Made by a program: the position numbers and the translations under genes. A DNA stretch of 64,000 nucleotides from positions 620,001 through 684,000 of the forward strand of contig JAMXSV010000007.1 in NCBI GenBank assembly GCA_027559495.1. The letters run 5' to 3'. A model generated the notes under the pieces. That model saw only the letters and a program-made list of their open reading frames with translations. It did not search any database and had not been told where the DNA came from. This DNA comes from Aurifilum marmelostoma. Its lineage: Eukaryota; Ascomycota; Sordariomycetes; Diaporthales; Cryphonectriaceae. Each line of letters begins with the position of its first letter. Positions within the stretch are counted from its first letter, which is position 1. This document shows positions 58,239 through 64,000 of this stretch, one piece after another.

Positions 58239-58588
58239 AGAGAGACACAACCATTACTGCAGTACAAGCGTCGACAGGGGGGCGGGAGGGGGTCGAGACG
58301 TTTGCCTTGACAGCGGCCTTGCCGGTTCCAGTAGCAGGTCGCGAGTAGAGACGGGCCCGTCAGTACTGAGAAAGAGACCACTCGTACGGTTATATCGTGT
58401 AGAGAAACATCATCATCACAAGTCATGTATGTACCAAAGGTCGAGGGGAACACCCTGGTCCGGGCAACACCAGCAGACACTGCGTCTTTTTTTTTTTTCG
58501 TCAGCGACATGTTCTCGTATCCTGCCCGAATCGCACCCCCAAGGCCCCTACCATCATCCCACCTGCAACACGATGCCAAGGCAAGTAA

Positions 58589-58616
58589 GTGTGTGTGTGT
58601 GTGTGTGTGTGTGTGT
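58589..58616. repeat. (GT)14 microsatellite
   Basis: Perfect GT array, intergenic. Confidence 0.95.
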
Positions 58617-61600
58617 CGCCAGAGTACCTTCGGGACCGACATATGCTTTTTTTTTTCCCCTACTGGGTCGGACAGGGGTCTGCCTTGCGTGCGCGCTCAA
58701 GAACGTCCCCCCGTTGTTCTGAGCCTTGGGCTTTAGGGTGAGATCGGCAGGCCGTAATTTATCCTGTGAAATGAAGCTGGAACGTTTGACGGGAGCCCAC
58801 AAGGTCGGTCGTGCAGGGCAGCAGGCCAGCGCCCTGAGTGTTACCGTAGTAGGCGTGCCCCGACGCCCTGAACAAATATGCAACCCCCTGAAAAGGTGCA
58901 AGAAGAAGGGGGAGGGGGGGGGAAAGAAGAAGAAAAAAATAAAAAAAATTCCAACCGTGAAGGTTTGAGGTACGTCCCGAGGTCACGCACGTCCACGGCT
59001 AGCAAACACGTACAGAAAAAACACACACGCACCAAGGTCCACACCGATATGGAATCCTCCTTAGGCACCAGTCGTCAGGAAAGCTGCGTGACCCAACAGC
59101 TGCGCGTACCTAGCTCGGTGCTTTGACATCAGGATGAGGAGAACCGGGTGTGCCTTCCGGCCGACATTGCCAAGAAATCAATAGCTGCCAAGGTCGATGA
59201 GACGTCACCTGCATGCGAAGAGGTCGGAGAGGTGCAGTCATCTCCAGTCTGCTGAGCGTCCTAACCAGGTGGCCTCACTGATGAACGGGTTTGGGGAGGT
59301 TCGAGCCGCGCTGTCCAGGGGAACGGTGCCCGTGTTATGCTGGTGACAGCAAGGCTTGTGAAAGTACTGCCAGCTCCCAGTCTGCCAGTCTAAGGCCGGG
59401 GGGGGGGGGGGGGGGTGGGGGATCCACGGCCCAGAAAGTTCAGGCCGGCGGCGGCATGCGTTAGTTCGGGGCCCTGGGCCTGCAAGGTCACGGATCTGCA
59501 AGATGGTCCGGTCGAAGCGGCTGCAGCACGATCGAGAGGCGAATGGATGATGATGCTGCTGCTGCTAAGCCCGCCGCTTCAATCTATGGGAATGGCTGGA
59601 TTGCCTGCGGGTCCCTTCAGATCGGGCCGGGGTTCCTCCAGTACTATACTTTGTGGCCCTCCTCCCCGCCTCGTTCAAGAATTGACGCACCAACGCGACA
59701 GGCCAGGAAGAAGAGGCGCCGCTGCGAGGGGGGGGGGGAAAAAAAAAAACCTTGTCCTCTCGACCCCTGCACCCTGATTCCCGGTGTTATCAATCTGCGA
59801 GGCGCCCGATTTGGAACAAGGGTAACGCTCCTACGCTTGAGTTGATAGGTGCATCACTGACGGGTGGGAATGCCACAGTCTCACCGGTCGGGTCAAAGCC
59901 AGGCTAGTATGTTACTTCTGAACATGCCCGGCGTCAGGCTAGCGGACAATCTCATATGAATAATATTCATCGGCTGTGTGTGTGTGTGTTGATCCACGAG
60001 AAGACGTGGGGGGAGGGGCTTAAGGAAAGAAGAAGAGAGGTGGAAAATAGAGAAGAGGACAAAAAAAAAAAGAGTCCTTGCATGCTGCATTTGGCCGTCT
60101 TCAAGACAGAATTGCGAAGGTGAGGAGTCTACTTGGGTGACCATAGTGCATACCGGGAACGGCGAGCGCACGCTGTCCGTCATCACAATGCAACATCCGC
60201 GCGTATTCGTGTTAATTCTATGCCTGTAGTGGTTGAAACTCAGCTGATGGTCCTGCGCTGGTCAGGCTCATATGAGACTCTCGCCGTGCCCCCAGCCATG
60301 CGATGACCGGGGTGGTCGTTGGTGGTTGTCTGTCTGCATGTCAGATCAGAGCTTGGACGATCCATCTTCTCGCCAGGGAGCCAAGGATCCATCCCAGGTA
60401 TGAATTATCAGCACAATGTCCGAGATTGGCAGCACCGGGCCACTGAGGATGAAACACTCCCATATGAGATCGAGGCTTGGATCATTTCCCCGAAACGTAT
60501 CCTGAACCAGCGTATAGACCAGGCGCGAACAGCAGTGGCCGGCCAGACCAGAGCCGAATGCGAGTCACCTTGTTTTGGTAATAGGCTTTCTCTCTGTGAG
60601 GGATTGCGGGCTCGTGTCATGACGATCTGATTTAAGACATGCCGGGCCCTCTGCGGCGGTCTTTGCCCTAAACGCGTGGGAGTAGCGAGGACGGCGGGGA
60701 TGGTCGGACAGCACCTCGGCTCCTCCTCCACATGGTTGACGGGCATAGAGATGGTACCATGTTCCTTATAAGGGAGGCAGCCATCTCGGTACCAGATTCA
60801 TTGCCCAGCTGCTGGGTAACGGGTGGAGATTATATGCCTCCGAGGGACGGAAGCGTCTTGATGCAGGGCTCAGGGAGGCCTACTCACGGGCGGGGGCCCC
60901 GCCCTCGGGGGACTGATCAGGGAGGAGATGGCCCGTGGGGACGAGATTGGGAAGGCCACGAGATGGCCTTGCGATTCAACGCCTTAGCGAAGCAGGGCTA
61001 GGTGGACAGGTACAGTTATGTTTTGCTCAGCCTCATCTTGTTCCGTTGCTTCGTCGAAACAAGCAGTTCCTGCGGGCAACGTCTGAAGGCTGTAATTTCC
61101 CGACGCGACATGTTCGATGAAGGGGGGAGGGGGCCTTTGCAGCACTGTAGCATCAGCCACCAGGCAGGGAGAAAGACTTCGATACTACCCTGGTGCCAAC
61201 AAACTCCTCTGGTGCCGGCATTGAGTCGTATCAAATCGTCATGCTGCCAATGAGCTGTATCGACTAGTGAAGGAAACCCCCAACATGAGCAAATTGTGCA
61301 CCAAAAAGCATGGGAGGGAGGGAAAAGAAAAAGAAGAAAAAAAAGACAACAAAATATCAAAGGCACGTTTTATTTTCTGGTTGACCCGATAACACCTCCG
61401 AAACCTCGGCCGCCCCCCCCCTCCTCCCTTGTTACTGTGTAGTTCGGATCCATTTTCGGCAGCTTGAGGAGCACTTTTATTTCTTTGAACATGACGCTGG
61501 TCCCACCCAGATTCTTGTCTCATTTTTCACTTCCTCTTTCCCTCTCACATCTGATGCCGTTTCGTAACCATGGTCCGACCCGACAAGGAGGTCTCGACTC

Positions 61601-62407
61601 GACCTCGCCCTCTGGCATCGGCCGCCGGAGATGCGTTCTTGTGGGGATTCGATATGGGGATTCATCAGCGCCAGATGAGACAGAAGCCCGCCTCGAGGCG
61701 ATTGTGCTGTGGAAGAAGAAAAAATTCTTGCCAGTTGCTGGGTTGAACCTGGCGGGACCATGAACAAGAGTCAAAAGCCGCACGGTGACAGCAGGGCTTC
61801 GGGAACGGATCTTCATCGGCTGGGACCTCAGGGGCCCCAATTCCAGCACCCCAGCTTCGTGGTCAGAAACCGGATGACAGTGCATACGGGTCAGGGGTGC
61901 CCAATCGCGAATCAGCGCTTGTCACTGACAGCCACCTAACCCCGTCATGCCAGATCGCCCCAAATCGATGCTCCCGGCAGATCTGCAGGATCGACCAATC
62001 GCATTTGCGGGGCTCCCCGTCTCTGGAGCCAGTTGACAGGTCGAGTTGTCAGAGCCTGGGCACAGGGCTGTGGTACTAAATGTGTGTGTGTGTGTGTGAG
62101 AGAGAGTGTGTGTGGTGGGTTGGTGGGTGTGTATGGTGTGTTGCGCCTCAGTGGCACAAAAAGAAGCAGCCTTACTGCTGATATCGACCTCGACAAGGGC
62201 TGCGCGGATCGTCCAAGCTATTGCTACGCCGAACAGCTTATAGATTCTCCTCGTCGAGTTTTACTATCCATGCCCAGCAGAGAAGAGAGGCCCCTCCCCT
62301 GAAACTATTGGCTCCAGTCTTCGAGTCTTGAGCAACACAGCATGCGGGAGACCGCAACCCAGCTCATACACCTGTCGATCTGAAATCGCAGAGTCTTGTA
62401 ACTGGCG

Positions 62408-62410
<3 letters not shown>

Positions 62411-62442
<32 letters not shown>
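62411..62442. repeat. T32 homopolymer
   Basis: Uninterrupted run of 32 T, the longest homopolymer noticed. Its true length is doubtful given the run-length errors seen in genes elsewhere in this window. Confidence 0.85.
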
Positions 62443-62445
<3 letters not shown>

Positions 62446-64000
62446 CTAAACCCCTCCTCCTTCTGCAAAACCTGGTTCCACACAATCGCTGCAGAGGTTA
62501 GGTCTGCTTCGGAAGCTACTCGGAAGCTCCATTGCATTTTAGGTTTTTTGACAGCTCGGCCGCCGTTCTGCTCATGAGCCTAGATGCCGAGTCAGCGCCT
62601 GGCGCCAGTGGCGGTCCAGGTGCCTTGGCCCCGGGCTTTGACTGTGACAAAACAACCGTTACGGATGACGATGATGACTGTTGACGACTTGGTGACTGGT
62701 GGTGCTGTCATGGAAACCGGGTTTTGAGATGAGCTAGCAACGTGGCAGGACTTGTGGCCCCCCTTTGCCTGGCTGTGCTCTCGACTGATGATGCGAGCCG
62801 GCGGCATTGTCGTAAGACAGCTGCAGATAAGCTTGGTAATGACATCGGAGTGGCGGCTGCCAACAGCGACAGGCGTCAACGCTGAAACCCTGGTCTTGCA
62901 GGGACTGAAGACGAGATGAAGGATCTGACGTGGGCGTGTCATCAAGAACCTTATTGACATGCCCCCCCCCCCCTTCTTCTCCCCTGACTGACTGGTGATG
63001 CATGTGGGCTTCACATCTGGCGCCTCGAGCGAGGTCTTACAAGTCCCTAGGATGATCGGACGTTTGCGATGGCTTGTAGAGCGATTGGTTAGATGATGTG
63101 ACGGCTGATGCAGAAGAAACAAAACGAAGCAGATCGCAACACTTCGGGAGCCGGAAGAGCATAAGGTTTCTCCTCTAGCCCATTTGGGGCGTGTTTTGGA
63201 CTTTTTGGGTGATGTTAGCGAGCGGTTGAAAGCTTCCTCACCCACTATACCGACGGGATGGTTTGGCTACGCTACCGTGCCGTTGACGCATCGAGACGCT
63301 GTGAGAAAAGAAATCTAGACCTCCGGCAGGCCACAAGCCTACGGCGGGGGCGGGGGCGGGGGGTTAGTCTGTATGATGTAGTGACAAGCCAGCCGTCGCG
63401 TCTTGACAAAGCAGCACCTGATGGCATCATGAGATCCCACAAGTGTAGGCTCGTGGTGAGGCTTGTGGTCTTAGCTGTTTCGACGCCTAGGGATCCGGCT
63501 TTCAGGCCAAGCCTGTTGCCAAGGCGAGGGTAGGCAGCCGATTCTGTCATAGCTGGACAACGGGCCCAGGACAACGGGTCGAGCCATGCTGCGATGGTGC
63601 ATAGCATGGCAGCGAACCCGTCCTCTGCGAAGCGTGGGCGCCGACACTAGAGGTATCAGACATTTGTAATAGTACAAACAGGGCCCGTCCTCGCCCCCCC
63701 CCCCGAGATAGCGGGCCAGCTCCCAAGGAGTCGGTAACACTTTCATCTAGCGACATGAAGCCGGCTCGGATGCGGGTGCGGCCAATGCGACCGAAAACAT
63801 TCGGGGTTGTCTGAAGACCCTAATGACGGGTAGATGCCCTCCCACGTCAGTTTGCAGGAGGGCTGCCACGGCTCTTGAAAAGGGACTGACCGCCCACGGG
63901 ACGGCGTGGGCGCTAGACCTCGACAGCCGCACGGTTGGTGCGACAGGCAGATGACAAAAAAGGCCGGAAAGGACAAGAGAGCGAAGCGGGCGAATAGGAG

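Larger units (their letters stand above)
48272..64000. other. 15.7 kb with no supportable coding gene
   Basis: I read the long frames on both strands and found none with a family motif, normal amino-acid composition or plausible multi-exon structure; the longest run to about 217 codons. The DNA is dense in simple repeats and homopolymers (listed separately). It does not look like strongly AT-rich, RIP-degraded transposon DNA, and no terminal repeats were noticed. It may be the long upstream region of a gene beyond the window, hold non-coding RNAs, or contain small or fast-evolving genes that I cannot recognise. Confidence 0.6.

Noticed and set aside
62592..63245. A 217-codon minus-strand frame near the right end
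   Set aside because: It is the longest frame in the gene-poor region, but it is Ser/Thr/Arg-rich without motifs and has a poly-Gly segment from a C-run. Not strong enough to call a gene.
1..64000. Transposons, CRISPR arrays and telomeric repeats
   Set aside because: No transposase or reverse-transcriptase motifs, no terminal repeats, no regularly spaced direct repeats and no TTAGGG arrays were seen; the repeats present are microsatellites.

Overview
The window looks like nuclear DNA of a filamentous ascomycete (Pezizomycotina, most likely Sordariomycetes). The evidence is short GT-AG introns (36 to about 340 nt) with CTAAC-like branch sites, strong G/C preference at third codon positions, intergenic DNA full of (CA)n, (TC)n and homopolymer tracts, and a set of eukaryotic housekeeping genes with fungal architectures. 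I see no transposase, virus, CRISPR array, rRNA or convincing tRNA.

Layout. From 1 to 37 kb: an Ase1/MAP65 microtubule bundler (minus), a ferric-reductase-type metalloreductase (minus), an unnamed protein with APC/C degron motifs (minus), the cluster-mitochondria protein Clu1 (plus), a FHA plus fork-head transcription factor (minus), Dml1/Misato (minus), a peroxiredoxin-like protein (plus) and the APC/C subunit Cdc27/APC3 (minus). From 37 to 44 kb the genes are dense: a Snd2/TMEM208 ER-targeting protein (plus), an N-acetylglucosamine-induced-type DUF3605 protein (minus), NADH-cytochrome b5 reductase Cbr1 (plus) and the GPI-mannosyltransferase subunit Pbn1 (minus). From 44.7 to 48.3 kb lies one four-exon gene encoding a caspase-like domain, a homeodomain and a rhodanese-like domain in a single polypeptide. 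From 48.3 kb to the end (15.7 kb) I find no supportable coding gene.

Themes. Ase1, the fork-head factor, Cdc27 and the KEN/D-box protein all point to mitosis, but there is no sign that they are co-regulated. Snd2, Cbr1 and Pbn1 act at the ER membrane. The most unusual object is the caspase-homeodomain-rhodanese protein: its His/Cys protease dyad is intact, its homeodomain has His where the near-invariant Asn51 is expected, and its rhodanese loop lacks the catalytic Cys.

Quality. Three genes (ase1, clu1, fork head) contain five single-base frame breaks, each inside a G/C homopolymer of 5 to 7 bases, and each restores the family sequence when the run length changes by one. I read these as sequence errors, not pseudogenes. 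Splice sites and starts were read by eye.
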